A stretch of 64,000 bases of DNA from Cannabis sativa. Its lineage: Eukaryota; Streptophyta; Magnoliopsida; Rosales; Cannabaceae. The stretch lies in assembly GCF_029168945.1 (NCBI RefSeq), contig NC_083604.1, forward strand, positions 33,599,686-33,663,685. Direction: 5' to 3'. Below, piece by piece: positions 45,083 to 56,437 of the stretch. A model generated the notes under the pieces. The model worked only from the letters and a program-made list of their open reading frames with translations, ran no database searches and was not told the origin of the DNA. The translations under genes were made by a program, and so were the position numbers. Each line of letters begins with the position of its first letter. The stretch's first letter is position 1.

Positions 45083-45217
45083 TGTCCCGTTTAGGCGAGA
45101 GTCAAAGCATCATCCATTGAATAGAGTTGTCAATTCATCTAAAATGTCAAACATTCTAGCAACCTTTCATTCGATCAAGATTGGAATTCAGCGTTGTCCC
45201 GTTTAGGCGAGAGTCAA
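45083..45217 (-). repeat. Pair of 23-nt direct repeats in the F leader
   Basis: TGTCCCGTTTAGGCGAGAGTCAA on + is split here as TGTCCCGTTTAG + GCGAGAGTCAA; it stands at 45083-45105 and 45195-45217, identical and 112 bp apart. The same pair with the same spacing is in E, C1 and J, and the first member is in G. Confidence 0.9.
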
Positions 45218-45278
45218 GGCAATTCTATCTTATGAGCTTCTACCATTGTTTCGCATTCTTGTAAGTCTTATATAGTCG

Positions 45279-45293
45279 CCACCATTAGGGTGG
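45279..45293 (-). other. CTAAT-loop hairpin 2 (F)
   Basis: CCACC-ATTAG-GGTGG on +; read on - the loop is CTAAT between CCACC and GGTGG. Confidence 0.8.
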
Positions 45294-45369
45294 TCATGAA
45301 CCATATAAATAAACCTATAAGAATACTTATCTTTCGAGATTAAACGGCACTAACTTGCTAATGAACGTT

Positions 45370-45384
45370 CCTCCATTAGGGAGG
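45370..45384 (-). other. CTAAT-loop hairpin 1 (F)
   Basis: CCTCC-ATTAG-GGAGG on +; loop CTAAT on -. Compared with hairpin 2 the middle pair is swapped (T-A for A-T) while the loop is the same. Confidence 0.8.
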
Positions 45385-46076
45385 ATTACTCACTAAAACA
45401 ATAGCTATGTAAAACCAACAATGGAGATCGAATTTCTCTTGAATAAAGCTCATTATTTAAACATGTATTTTGTTTAATCATTTATATTCCATATCTCAAT
45501 AATGAAATATTACAAATTAAAGTAAAAACTTTAATTAAATTTCAAAAATGGAATAATTTTGAAAAATATCTTATTTAAGTTGTTTAGAAAAAATCTAAAT
45601 ACCCAACTTAAAATATTCTTCAAACAATGACTTAATTAAATATTACCAATTAAGTAGTAACCACTTAATTTAGAAGATATTCCATTTTAAGTTCCCATAT
45701 TTAGAAAAATATCAACTTAAAAATATCTAAAGATTCTTAATAACCAATTCCCAAAATTCCTCAACTTAATTTATAATAGGAAATTCAAAAATATTCAAAT
45801 CTAAGTTGATTTGATAGATTTAACTAAATCTCAACTTAAATAGGAATACTTAATGAAATTATAAAATTAAGATTCAGAAAGAATTTATATGGTTATAATT
45901 CCATATTTAATTAAAAACAAGAAAAATACATATAGCTTTCCAGAATATAACTATTCAAACTATGTTTTTCTTAAATTAATTTCAAGGAAGAATGAAATTA
46001 ATTATGTTGCTAATCAATTTTTTATTAGGTCAAACTAATATAATTAACCTAGCACAGTTATCCAAATTAGGCAAAT

Positions 46077-46168
46077 GGGCCTTCACAATTGGGGTTGTTC
46101 ATGTGAGGGGGGGCTGGGTCCAGTATGTCGTACCCACTTCTAAGGCTCCCAACTCTCACACAAGGCCC
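46077..46168 (-). repeat. Conserved leader stem domain, copy in F
   Basis: GGGCCTT (46077-46083) faces AAGGCCC (46162-46168). Inside are TGTGAG/CTCACA and a run of seven G facing a shorter C run (GCTCCCAAC). Confidence 0.8.
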
Positions 46169-47159
46169 AAAAGAGAGGAATTTAACCTTAAAATGAATAA
46201 CTGTTATTAATTGAATAGGCTCACTACTAAATGAGCCTAAATAAAATCTATCAGTTACGATATTTTATTTAGCAACAACCACCTATATGTATCTATAATA
46301 GAAATTAAACAAATAGGCTCACACAGGCATACACATTTGGATGGATCCTATCATGTTGCTAGGTCATACACAGATGAAAGAAGTTTGTAAAAATTACCTG
46401 TTACAAATTATTTACTTGATCTATCGTCAATTGAACCTTTGGTTAAAATTAGATCATCGGATCTATCATCAAGTTAACCAAGGCAATTTAGATCAAGCAA
46501 TAATAGGTTTTAGAAAACTTACAAACAATCTAAAACACATACTCCTGCAACAAGGTTAGATTTGGATAGTTGGATGTAGGATTTATTTAATTTTAAACAT
46601 TTATTTCGAAAATAAAATTAAAATTAAACCTACCATTTTGAAAAAATTAGGTTTTGGGTAACCTAAATGTCATTTCAAAATAAATTGCTAACTTTCCTTT
46701 TAAATTTCATGTTATTTAATAAATTAAATAATAAAATAGAAAATGGTAAATACATACCCTTTTCTTGTTTTACAATTTAATTTAATTAAAAAATAACAAA
46801 ATTTAAAAGTTAACAAAAAATACCTTATTTCCTCTTTTAAAATTATCATGATTATTATGATCTTATTTTAATTAAGGTCAAGTTACCAAAAAAAATTAAT
46901 ATCTGACCTTAAAAAAAATAAAAAAATAAAATAATCAAATTTTAAAGGAAATAAGAAAAAGGGTAGCAAAACTTGATTTTTCCTATTTTCAAAATCAAAT
47001 TACACTAATATCTAAAATTAATTTTAAAAATTAAAATTAATTTATTTCTGATAATTAGATTTGAAATTTGAAAAACAAAAATCAACATACAAAACCACAC
47101 AAAAAATCGGAAATTTAATTCCATGAAATAGCATGAAAAATCGAAAAAATTGGAAAATT

Positions 47160-47290
47160 GGATGAACTGTACGGGTGGCATGCCATGCATGGCCATCCGC
47201 GCGCGTATCTGGGTGCTTGACAGAGAAATCACGGCGCAGGAAGGCTGCAAGCAGCCATTCCGCGCGCGTGATGAGGTTGCTCGTCACCCC
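47160..47290 (-). other. GC-rich palindrome island in the F leader
   Basis: Hairpin TGGCATGC-CAT-GCATGGCCA (47176-47195, one bulge), CGCGCGCG, the palindrome GGCTGC-AA-GCAGCC (47243-47256), CGCGCGCG, and a small stem GATGAG/CTCGTC near 47269-47285. Confidence 0.8.
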
Positions 47291-47539
47291 CATTTTTCCA
47301 ATTTTCAAAAATTCATAACTAATTCAAATTAAATCGAAATCGAGTTCTGTAAAAAAGTAAATTGCTTAGAATTTTCCAAACTATCCAACAAAAATAATTA
47401 GAGAATAAGAACAGTAACCATTTTTCCCAGAATTCACAAACAACAATCAAACATCAATATGACACTCAAAGCAACATGATACCATCCAAAAAACAAGCAA
47501 ATCGTTTTAAGTCCAAATTTCTTGCAAGTAAATCAATTA

Positions 47540-47556
47540 CCATGGCTCTGATACCA
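47540..47556 (-). other. Primer-binding site of F
   Basis: CCATGGCTCTGATACCA on +, an exact complement of TGGTATCAGAGCCATGG, i.e. plant initiator tRNA-Met over its first bases; two bases from the LTR. Confidence 0.9.
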
Positions 47557-47558
47557 GT

Positions 47559-49437
47559 TGTTGGAAGTTATTTTACCAGGATCTTAGATCTACTCACAAG
47601 TATGTTGATTTAACAACCTAAATATGAACTTCTAAAACGATATGAAATTAAACACATAAGAGTATCAAAAATCTTACAGTGATTGCAGCGGAATATATGT
47701 CTCCTCCCACTCAGATCTCTAACCCTTGATTCCTTTCTGTAGCAGAGTATAATCAAGATCTGAGCCCGATAGTCCTTCTTTGTTGTTTCTGAATTCTACA
47801 CAGCCTTCCTCACTATGATTGAGGTATTACTTGATGTGTGTGGGCACTACTCTAGCACTTATACATTTTGAAACAGTGAATGAAGAGAGAGAGAGAGGGT
47901 GGCGGCTCAGAGAGAATTTTCTGAGAGAAAATTCTTTTAGAATAATGCTGTGAAAAGGTTGTACAGTTGTATGCAACTCTGAAGCCTTTGCCTTCTATTT
48001 ATAGAAGACCACCAAGGGCTATGATTGACATTTGGAATTGAAAAAAAATCAAAGAGAAAAGGAAGCTGAGTGGCTGGCCTAGGCATTGTGGAAACAAGGC
48101 TTGCCACTTTTCCAACTTTCCTTTTCCTACACTGATAGTTTCCTGTTTTGTGAAAAACTGCCAATTCCATTGTTCAACCACATTAATGACAAATCTAATT
48201 ATTTAATAATTAAAATTAATTATCAAATAATATATTATCATTTATTTTATTAATAATGAAACTAATTAAAGTTTCCTAATTAATAAATATGCCCTTCAAA
48301 ATCTCTATTTACTGTTTTGCCCTTAATAAGTGATAAATTCTCAAATAGACAAGTCTATCTTGAGAATTTTTAATTGACTAATTAAAATCAATTAAATGAG
48401 TCTTACAAGTAATATCATCTCAACTAGTGAGGGGACCATGGGTCTATATATCCGAGCTTCCAATAAGCAGATCTAGAATTTACCACATAAATTCACTGAC
48501 TTATTAATTCTTCGTTGAATCCACACATAGAACTCAGAATTGCACTCTCAGTATATATAATGCTCTATATGTTCCACCATATAGACACATTATTAGTTAT
48601 CCATTGTTATAATCCTAATGTGATCAATGATCCTCTATATGGATGATTTACACTGTAAAGGGACTAAATTACCGTAACACCCTACAATGTATTTTATCCT
48701 TAAAACACTTAACCCTGTATAAATGATATTTCAACTAAGTGAAATGAGTACTCAATCATTTATCTCGTTTGGTTAAGCTCGAAGGAAATCACCCTTTGCT
48801 TACTATTCGCCAGATAGAAGCTATAGATTCCATATTTATGTTAGCACTCCCACTCAATCGCACTACCGTGTTCCCAAAATGTATGTATTGCCCAGACTAA
48901 AGATTAGGCTTAACTAACAAATCAAAGAACACGAATAATACTCTTGAAATTAAGCCTAACCATATCAGGATTTCGATCATGTGATCTAGGATCAACTTAT
49001 GATATTGAATTGAATAGATGTTTACGGTAAGTTTCAAAATCTAATTCAAAGTTCAATATCGGTCCATTCCAATGCATACTCCATGCATCCAACCTGAGCT
49101 TTACTTTAACCTATGTTCTGGAAAGAACATAACATTTCTCCAAATGTAAGTAAACTATGTTGTAGATAGTCATATCAGTGAAACCCAGTGTTCTGATAAA
49201 TATAGGAATACTTTATTCACATAGTCATGTTTATTTTCCACTGTGTTGACAACACAATAAACATGATCAAGTATGTGAAAAGGGTTTGGATGAATTTATA
49301 AATCAAATAGACAAGCAATTTTTTAAGTGAACCAAAACATACACAAGTGAATGAAAAATTACTTCTGTTACTTTATTGATATTGAATAATCTGGATTACA
49401 TTGAAACAGAGTTTTATTTAGGGCATAAAACCCAACA
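47559..49437 (-). repeat. F right (5') LTR
   Basis: TGTTGGAAGTTATTTTACC to GGGCATAAAACCCAACA. It differs from the left LTR by a small indel near position 55 and scattered substitutions. Confidence 0.95.
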
Positions 49438-49442
49438 ACCTC

Positions 49443-50600
49443 GACGAGTATGCCTATGACGAAGGTAGTTACTCAGAACTGGTGCTTCTCAGACAAAAAG
49501 CTATCGATCACGAAGCCGAGATCGAGGCTCAGAAAGCGCAAAACCAGAAAATGCAAGAAGTGATGCTGGCCATGCAAAAAGCCATGGAGGCAGCTGGCAT
49601 TCACGTGCACCCCAAGGCAATGACCGCTGGACTTGACAAGGATCCAGCGACGTCTTCGCCTAGTTCCCAACAGCAGAAATCTAGGGAGCCTAGCCCTATA
49701 AGATACCCTACTGAAGGGAACCAAACAAAAAACCCTACTTCTACCCCAGGGCGAAAGAAAAAGGCGCAGGATCCGCGAAAGGTCCGCTCAGATTTCCCTA
49801 AAGGGAAAGGTCCGCCGAGGGGCAAGCCCCAAAAAGGGAGCTTTGGCCCTCAGGATCGAGGGGAGCGAAAAAGCGTTTCCGTGCACCAAGAACCCGGGGG
49901 TAGAGGGAGAAGAGGACAGAGGTGTTCTCCCATTGATCTGAGAAATCAAATCAATGGGATCAAAGGTGATCTCCGAGATCACCTTGACCAAAAAAGATAC
50001 GGACCCGCGGTCTCCACGGGTACGTTAAATGAAGGAATTATGGCGGAACTCGCCATACTTCGAAAAGACATCGCCCGAGTCTCCCGGAGACAGAAAGGAG
50101 ATTACTCCGACTCGGACAGCGAGGATCGAGAGCCCTGTGCTAAGCACATCTTAGAGGCGGAGCTCCCTAAGAACTTCAAGATGCCCGAAATGGCAGCTTA
50201 TACCGGGAACTCCGACCCTAGCGACCACTTGTCGTGGTTCAACCGTGTCATGACGGTCATGAGGGTCAGCAATGATGCCAAATGTCTGTGCTTCCCACTT
50301 ACCCTAAGTGGGTCCGCGGAGGAATGGTTCAAAAAACTGGAACCAGGATCCGTGGGCTGTTGGAACAAACTACAGACCAACTTCCGGAGACAGTTTGTCG
50401 CCGCAAGAAAGGTCAATCTGGAGGTCAGTGCCTTGACTAATATCAAGCAACTGCCCACCGAGACCTTGAAAAATTATATAAAGAGGCCCTGAGAGGAAGC
50501 CTCGAAAACCAAGAAGGTTGACGACGGACAACAGCTTGCACTTCTCCAAGCAGGCATCCGTACTGGAATGAACTGCAGCAAGAAGGAGCTGCTAGCCTTC
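49443..50600 (+). pseudogene. H gag, central part (after F)
   Basis: Continues the H gag frame: a glutamine-rich helix (EAQKAQNQKMQEVMLAMQKA), a basic, low-complexity proline/arginine region, then the gag core (LPKNFKMPEMAAYTGNSDP, DHLSWFNRVMTVM, EEWFKKLEPGS, NKLQTNFRRQF). The frame stops at 50490 after NYIKRP; sense returns in the next frame as EEASKTKKVDDGQQLALLQ and shifts again near 50562 to WNELQQEGAASLQYF. Two small indels therefore break it. Gag would assemble the particle. Confidence 0.85.
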
Positions 50601-51500
50601 AATACTTCCAGAAGAGAGTCAAAAAATATATCAACCTCGAAGAAGCCCAAATAGTGGCTTACGGAGGATACTACCCCACCGGGATAGCAGGATACATGCC
50701 CGGAGTATCGCCCTCGGGTATTGCCCCGACCGCCACTCCACAAGCAAGTGGCATACAATTCTCTGCTACCTCCGGGTATAGCCAGGGCCAAGCCTTGGCA
50801 CCAGCATCATCCCATTTTGGCAACCCATCCGTAGTGAATGGACAAGCTCCTTCACACTCTACTCCGGCTGCTAGTCTGGCAGGCCTTTCCCAGGGCTCGA
50901 GGAGTAAAAGATCCTCCAAGGGCAGCACCCAGACGGGAGAGAAGCGCCAGAAAAGGGGGTACACTCCCCAGTATACTCAATACATGGAGTTGTCGGACTC
51001 CCAAGAGCGTGTGTACTTTGCTACTAGGCAAAATACACACTACCAGAGACCACAACCGTTGTACAGAGATAGCTCCCGGAGAGATCCGAGAAAAAGATGC
51101 GAGTACCACAACGACATCGGTCACAGCATCAATGAATGTAAAAATCTCAAGGACGAGATTGAAAATCTAATCCGATTAGGCCACCTCTACGAGTGGATCA
51201 AAAATAGGTTGCCCCACCTCAATCCGGGCCAGGCGACTGCGGGTATGCCTCAGGGAACACCGGGGGGTACAGCAGGGGCATTGGCTCCAGCTGCTCCCTC
51301 GCGCGATGCCCAGCATATCCCTGGTCTGCCGGCCCGGCCTAATGGGAGGGTAGCCATGATCTCCGGAGGTCCCCATATCGGAGGAACTACTCGCAAGGAG
51401 CTTAAGCGATACGCAGGGGCCGCGAAACACAATGAGGTGTGGGAAGTTACTCAACTCCCAGCTCAAAGGCCCCGGTTGATGGACCAACCCATCACTTTCA
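50601..51500 (+). pseudogene. H gag C-terminus with zinc knuckle
   Basis: Part of a 370-codon open frame. A long Gly/Pro/Ser/Ala region (GGYYPTGIAGYMPG) is followed by a variant knuckle CEYHNDIGHSINEC (51098-51139; Cys-x2-His-x4-His-x4-Cys), the form typical of Tat gag, then LKDEIENLIRLGHL. The likely role is RNA binding. The frame is intact into protease. Confidence 0.85.
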
Positions 51501-51990
51501 CGGAAGAAGACGCCAAGATGGTGCGCTTCCCTCATCATGACCCATTGGTCATAGAGACCCCCATCGCGAATAAAGTGGTGGCCAGAGTCTTAATTGACAA
51601 TGGAAGTTCTGTGAACCTACTCTTCACGGAAGCCTTCACCGCGATAGGCTTGACAGACCGGGACCTCTCACCCAGTGGGTCCCAGCTCACAGGGTTTAAT
51701 AGAACAACACTTATCCCAATGGGAAAAGTAAGGTTCCCAGTCACCTTGTGCCCGGACACCCCCTAGAGCACATTTACATACTGCACTTTCGTAGTGGTGG
51801 ACTGCCCGACAACCTACAACGCGATCCTCGGCCGACCGGCCTTGGTAGACTTTGGCGCCGTCACATCGATCCGGCACTTGTGCCTGAAGTTCCCTACTCG
51901 GGAGGCCGGAATCGGAACAGTGAGGGGATACCAGGGGGAAGCAAGACAATGTTACAATGTCGCAACCCACCTGCCCGTGCTAATGGTCCG
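51501..51990 (+). pseudogene. H aspartic protease
   Basis: Active-site block VLIDNGSSVNLLF with the Asp codon at 51596-51598 (DNGSS is a common Tat variant), then LTGFNRTT and [17 protein letters not shown], the second half of the fold. One in-frame TAG at 51764-51766 (after CPDTP) separates the halves, and the frame continues unchanged after it. A single C-to-T change from CAG would explain it. Confidence 0.85.
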
Positions 51991-53160
51991 GGAGTCAGCT
52001 GAGCCAGAAGTGGCTGAAGAGGATGAGTTAGACCCCCGTGTGGGGTCTGAAAGAATTGTAGAACCAATGGAGGACGTCGAGGAAATATCAGTGTGCGACC
52101 TCGACTCCACCAAAGTACTCCGGCTAGGGAAGAACCTAGATCTGGAGGAAAAAGAAAAAATAATAAAAACACTGAAGGGCGCCATCAACATCTTTGCATG
52201 GCGCCAAGAAGACATGACCGGCATAAGCCCTCATGTCATCACCCACGTACTCAACGTTAATCCGGACATGCCTCCCGTCCAGCAAAAGCGACGCCCGCTC
52301 GACTCGGTGAAAGCCGAAGCTCTAGAGAAAGAGGTGGACAAACTTTTGACTAACGGCATGATCCGCAACGTATACTATCCGGAGTGGCTGGCCAACCCGG
52401 TCCTGGTGCCCAAGCCGAACGGAACTTGGCGAGTTTGTATAGATTTCACCGATCTAAACAAAGCTTGTCCGAAGGACTGCTTCCCGCTACCCAGGATCGA
52501 CCAGATGGTAGATGCCACTTCTGGATTCAAACTGCTATCCTTCATAGACGCCTATGCTGGGTACAATCAAATAAAAATGCATACGGCGGACCAGGAGTGC
52601 ACTAGCTTCAAGACCGATAAGGGGGTATACTGCTACTTAGTCATGCCCTTCGGACTGAAAAACGCCGGAGCAACCTATCAAAGAATGGTTAACTGGATGT
52701 TTAAAGGCTTCCTGGGGCGAAACATGGAGGTTTTTGTCCAAAGCATGCAACAGCCATGCAAGCGACTTAGAAGAATGCTTGGAAGTGGTCCGGAGATACG
52801 GCATGAAACTCAACCCAAAGAAATGCACCTTTGGGGTCAAATCAGGAAAGTTCCTGGGCTTCATCGTCAGTCAAAGGGGGATTGAGGCAAATCCGGAAAA
52901 AATCCAGGCTCTCCTGAGCATGCCATCCCCCAAAAAGCATAAAGATGTGCAGAGCCTGACTGGAAAGGTAGCTGCTTTAAGCCGCTTCATCTCATGGTCC
53001 ACGGACAAGTACATACCCTTCTTCAACGTGCTGAAGAAGTGCCAAAAGTTCGAATGGTCGGACGAGTGCGAGGAGGCATTTAAAAAGCTAAAAGAGCACA
53101 TGGCCAAGCCTCCTATCTTATCAAAACCCGTCCTCGGAGAAGACCGATTTCTTTATTTGG
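51991..53160 (+). pseudogene. H reverse transcriptase, active site deleted
   Basis: RT motifs are well kept: [68 protein letters not shown] (first catalytic Asp codon 52547-52549) and [19 protein letters not shown]. At ~52738, EVFV is followed directly by the codons for KS, so the YVDDM-LV block with both catalytic Asps is missing (about 14 nt) and the frame shifts. Downstream the thumb continues: [32 protein letters not shown]. Confidence 0.9.
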
Positions 53161-53960
53161 CTGTCTTCGAACACGAGGTCAGCGCTGCCCTAGTCCGGGA
53201 AGAAGAGAAAACTCAGCATCTCGTGTACTATGTCAGCAAGCGCATGATAGGGGCCGAAACAAGATACCCAGTCATTGAAAAACTGGTGTTTTGCCTACTG
53301 ATGGCGTCAAGGAAGTTGAGGCCATACTTCCAAGCACATCCGATCAAAATTCTGACCAATCACCCGCTCCGGCAAGTCCTCCAAAAACCTGAAGCGTCCG
53401 AAAGGCTCCTCAAGTTGGCAATGGAGCTAAGTCAATTCGACTTGCACTACATGCCCCAAATTTCTATAAAAGGCCAAGCCTTGGCGGACTTCATTACTGA
53501 ATGCAACGAAGCCGAGGCAACTGCGAATACGCCGGTATCGCCAATCCCCACATGGAGAGTATTTGTAGACGGAGCCTCTAATGAAAATGGTTCCGGAGCC
53601 AGAGTGGCTATGATATCACCAACCGGACTGCAACTCTAGGCGGCCCTACGGTTTGACTTCGCAGCTTCAAACAATGAGGCCGAATACGAAGCCCTAATAG
53701 CAGGACCGAAATTAGTGAAATCTGTAGGAGCCAAAAGAGTGGAAGTCTATAGTGATTCCCAACTGGTTGTAAACCAGGTATCCGGAGAATACCAAACACG
53801 CGACGAGCGAATGGCCGCGTACGTAACAATAGTCTGGGAGCTGCTCCACGAGTTCACGGACTACAAAATAGAAAGAATCCCCCGGGAAAAGAACGCTCAC
53901 GCGGACTCTCTGGCTAAGTTAGCCTCAGATAGTGAAATCGAAGAGCTGGGGGTAGTACCA
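53161..53960 (+). pseudogene. H RNase H
   Basis: The first, decayed-type RNase H/connection (VSAALVREE, YYVSKRMIGAETRYP, KLVFCLLMASRKLRPYF) is followed by the second archaeal-type RNase H characteristic of Tat: WRVFVDGASNENGSG (Asp 53568), NNEAEYEALIAG (Glu 53676), VYSDSQLVVNQVSGEY (Asp ~53754), NAHADSLAKLAS. A TAG at 53637-53639 (GLQL-stop-AALRF) breaks the frame once. All four acidic residues are kept. Confidence 0.85.
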
Positions 53961-55265
53961 GTGGAACGCTTGGCAGAGCCAAGCATCAAAATAAAAGAAA
54001 CCACACTAACGGTTGGGCAAGAACCCAGCTGGATGGTCCCCATCATAAAATACATAACACAAGGTGAGTTGCCCCAAGAAAGCGCACTGTCTCGGAAGAT
54101 TCAATATCAGGCTCATCGTTATGTAATGATAAATCAAATTCTCTACCGAAGAGGACTCAGCATGCCTTATTTAAGGTGTGTATCGGACCCTGAAGCTAGA
54201 CAAATCATGCTAGAGGTCCACAAAGGGTTCTGTGGAGATCATACGGGAGGACCCAGTCTCTCAAAGAAAATACTGAGACAAGGGTACTCCTGGCCAACAA
54301 TGAATAAAAATTGCATAGACTACGTCCAAAAGTGTGATTCGTGTCAAAGGTTCACGAACATACCGAGAGCTCCTCCAAATGAAATCACCCTGATGACTAG
54401 TCCCTGGCCCTTCGCGGTATGGGGAATAGATCTTATTGGGTCCCTGCCAACAGGAAAAGGAGGAGTAAAGTATGCAATAGTAGCAGTAGACTACTTCACC
54501 AAATGGTCGGAGGCTGAGCCTACGAAGACAATAACTGCTAAAAAAGCACTAGACTTTGTTATTAAAAACATAGTGTGTCGATATGGCTTGCCTCACAAAA
54601 TAGTCTCTGACAATGGAAAGCAATTCGATTGTGAGGAATTTATTGACTTCTGCAACCAACACGGAGTAGTGAAAAGCTTCTCCGCGGTGGCCAGACCTCA
54701 AACAAACGGTCAAGCAGAAGCAGTCAATAAAATCCTAAAGGTCACCTTGAAGAAAAAGCTGTTGGCCTGCAAAAACAACTGGCCTAAAGAGTTGCCAAGA
54801 GTGTTATGGGCCTACCGGATGACCCCCAGAACCACGACCGGCCACTCGCCTTTTTCAATGGCGTACGGTTGTGAAGCGATGGTCTCGATAGAAACGTTAT
54901 TCCCATCCCACAGGAGGACAACTTACGATCCAGCCACGAATTAAGCTTTGCTTCAAGAGGCTTTGGATCAAGTCGAAGAAGTCCGGGATGAGTCTCAAAT
55001 ACGGATGGCACCTTATCAAAAGAAGGTGACCAAGTATTTTAACTCTAAGGTTAAAAACAGAAAATTTGCTATTGGGGATATGGTCTTAAGAAGAGTCTTC
55101 TCAGCCACCCAGGAACCCGGAGTGGGGGTACTTGGGCCAAATTGGGAAGGACCATATGAAATCGAGGACCAAATCGGCTCCGGCACTTACAAGCTAAAAA
55201 GAATGGATGGAACCATTGTGCCAAGGGCCTGGAATGCCGATCACCTCAGAAAATATTACCAATAG
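53961..55265 (+). pseudogene. H integrase
   Basis: Zinc region (EVHKGFCGDHTGGP, YVQKCDSCQRF), catalytic triad Asp in WGIDLIG (54429), Asp in VSDNGKQF (54609), Glu in GQAEAVNK (54717), and the GPY-type C-terminal module (NWEGPYEIEDQIGSGTY, WNADHLRKYYQ). A TAA at 54942-54944 sits between TN and ALLQEALDQ, where CAA (Gln) fits. Apart from that stop the domain looks complete. It would insert the cDNA into the genome. Confidence 0.9.
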
Positions 55266-55762
55266 CCAAAAATGTAACTTAGACTTTATTTAAAGAGTTT
55301 GTACCGTCCAAATGTATGCCTCCTCCACATGTTGAATAAAACTGAGTGCCTTAAAAACAAAGTTTCTATGCCACTCAGGGGGGTACTAGGGTATACCGAA
55401 CGGACAGACAGAAAACAAACTAAGTAAAATATCCTGACCCAAAGGGCAGGTCAAAAAAGAGTATGCACAAAAATAAAAAGCATAAGTATAAAAATCCTGA
55501 TGCAAAGGACAGGTCAAAAAAGAGAGATATGTGCGTCAAAAGAGATCACATATAAATATCCTAGCCCAAAGGGCAGGTCAAAACATATACAAATGGCCCG
55601 GGGACAGGCCTTAAAAAATTGTCTCCCCTTTAAATAAAAAACAGCTACATAAATGTATTGTCTCAAAGTAGCTATATGTAAAAAAATATATACAAAAAAG
55701 ATATATATATATATAAAAGAAGTGGGCGGAATCCTGGTTGTACTGGGTTAATCTCGAGCGGC
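55266..55762. other. H spacer with short diverged repeats
   Basis: Non-coding. Three copies of an element reading ATCCTGACCCAAAGGGCAGGTC start near 55437, 55495 and 55559 (second copy GATGCAAAGGAC), spaced ~60 bp apart, and a shorter GGGGACAGG echo follows at 55600. An (AT)n stretch lies at 55696-55715. It separates two convergent reading directions, so terminators for both transcripts are expected here. Confidence 0.7.
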
Positions 55763-56437
55763 TCAGTCAATACGCGGAGGAAGGCGAGGTCCGATGCGCG
55801 CCTCTACCATGGCATCAAGCTTCTTCTTCTTCTCCCGAAATTTGGCAATCATTTCCTCAGGTTTGGGGTAGAAGGTAAGCTTGATATTTTGGTCGTTGGT
55901 AGACCAAGCCAGGAAGACTCCATCATCGAAGCGCTTAGCGCACCGGCCGCAGGAAACGGGAGAAAGAAGCTCAGCTCTTTTTGCCTTCTTGGAGGCTTGT
56001 TCCTTGAAGTCCCTAAGCTCCTTCAACTCCGCGGCTAGAGCGGCCCTAGACTCTAAGTTTGCTTGGTGAGTTTCCTCTAAGGATCTCACCTTGGCAACCA
56101 TCTCGTCCAAGGCTTCCCTGGCCTCCCGGAGCTCCCGCTTGGCCTTTGCAGTGGCCTCACCTTCCGCCCTCAGCTCCTCTTGATGCTTGGCCTCAAGCCT
56201 GTCTCTCAGCAGGGCCTCGTCCCGGATCATGGCCTCTGCCTGGGCTTCCCTCCGCTTGGCCTCCTCCTCATTGGCCTTGGCAGCAGCCTCCCGGCGCTCA
56301 GCAGCCTCCTGGTAAAGCTGCCTCTCCGCAGTAAGATCCTGAAGGACCTTCCTGACTTCGTTCATGTCCCCAAAATCAGACAGAACGAAGCCATGGTTGA
56401 TTATGTTCTTGGAGAGACGGCCAGCCTCAGCAGCAAG
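55763..56437 (-). CDS. H antisense ORF, exon 2 (coiled-coil protein)
   Basis: 224 codons to the stop (ends GPRLPPRID). About 130 residues form an uninterrupted, charged coiled coil rich in Ala, Glu, Arg and Lys (ERREAAAKANEEEAKRREAQ is typical), followed by a small globular end with CGRC (SPVSCGRCAKRF) and FLAWSTNDQ. It is open from the splice acceptor to the stop. Antisense ORFs of this type occur in Tat elements; their function is unknown. The coil suggests self-association. Confidence 0.7.
   Translation of the reverse strand, partial: LAAEAGRLSKNIINHGFVLSDFGDMNEVRKVLQDLTAERQLYQEAAERREAAAKANEEEAKRREAQAEAMIRDEALLRDRLEAKHQEELRAEGEATAKAKRELREAREALDEMVAKVRSLEETHQANLESRAALAAELKELRDFKEQASKKAKRAELLSPVSCGRCAKRFDDGVFLAWSTNDQNIKLTFYPKPEEMIAKFREKKKKLDAMVEARIGPRLPPRID

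Larger units (their letters stand above)
45010..47539 (-). other. F leader (copia, untranslated), 2.5 kb
   Basis: Between primer site and gag. From the primer side: GC-rich island (47160-47290), AT-rich stretch, GGGCCTT/AAGGCCC domain (46077-46168), CTAAT-loop hairpins (45370-45384, 45279-45293) and the 23-nt direct repeat pair (45195-45217, 45083-45105). No frame is sustained; the 72-88 codon frames seen here are chance. Confidence 0.85.
39392..49437 (-). mobile_element. Element F: nearly intact Ty1/copia retrotransposon
   Basis: 10,046 bp on the minus strand, inserted in H gag with the duplication ACCTC. LTRs are 1,876 bp (39392-41267) and 1,879 bp (47559-49437) and very similar. It has a polypurine tract, one long gag-pol frame, a separate RNase H frame after a frameshift, a leader with all four conserved blocks, and a tRNA-Met primer site. 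It is the best template in the window for the copia family, with only a few lesions. Confidence 0.95.

Noticed and set aside
50671..50964. Overlapping frames on both strands of H gag
   Set aside because: High GC and few stops in H coding DNA create long shadow frames; only the gag-pol frame carries motifs.
55696..55715. AT dinucleotide run as an origin or special structure
   Set aside because: A plain microsatellite; nothing else supports a function.
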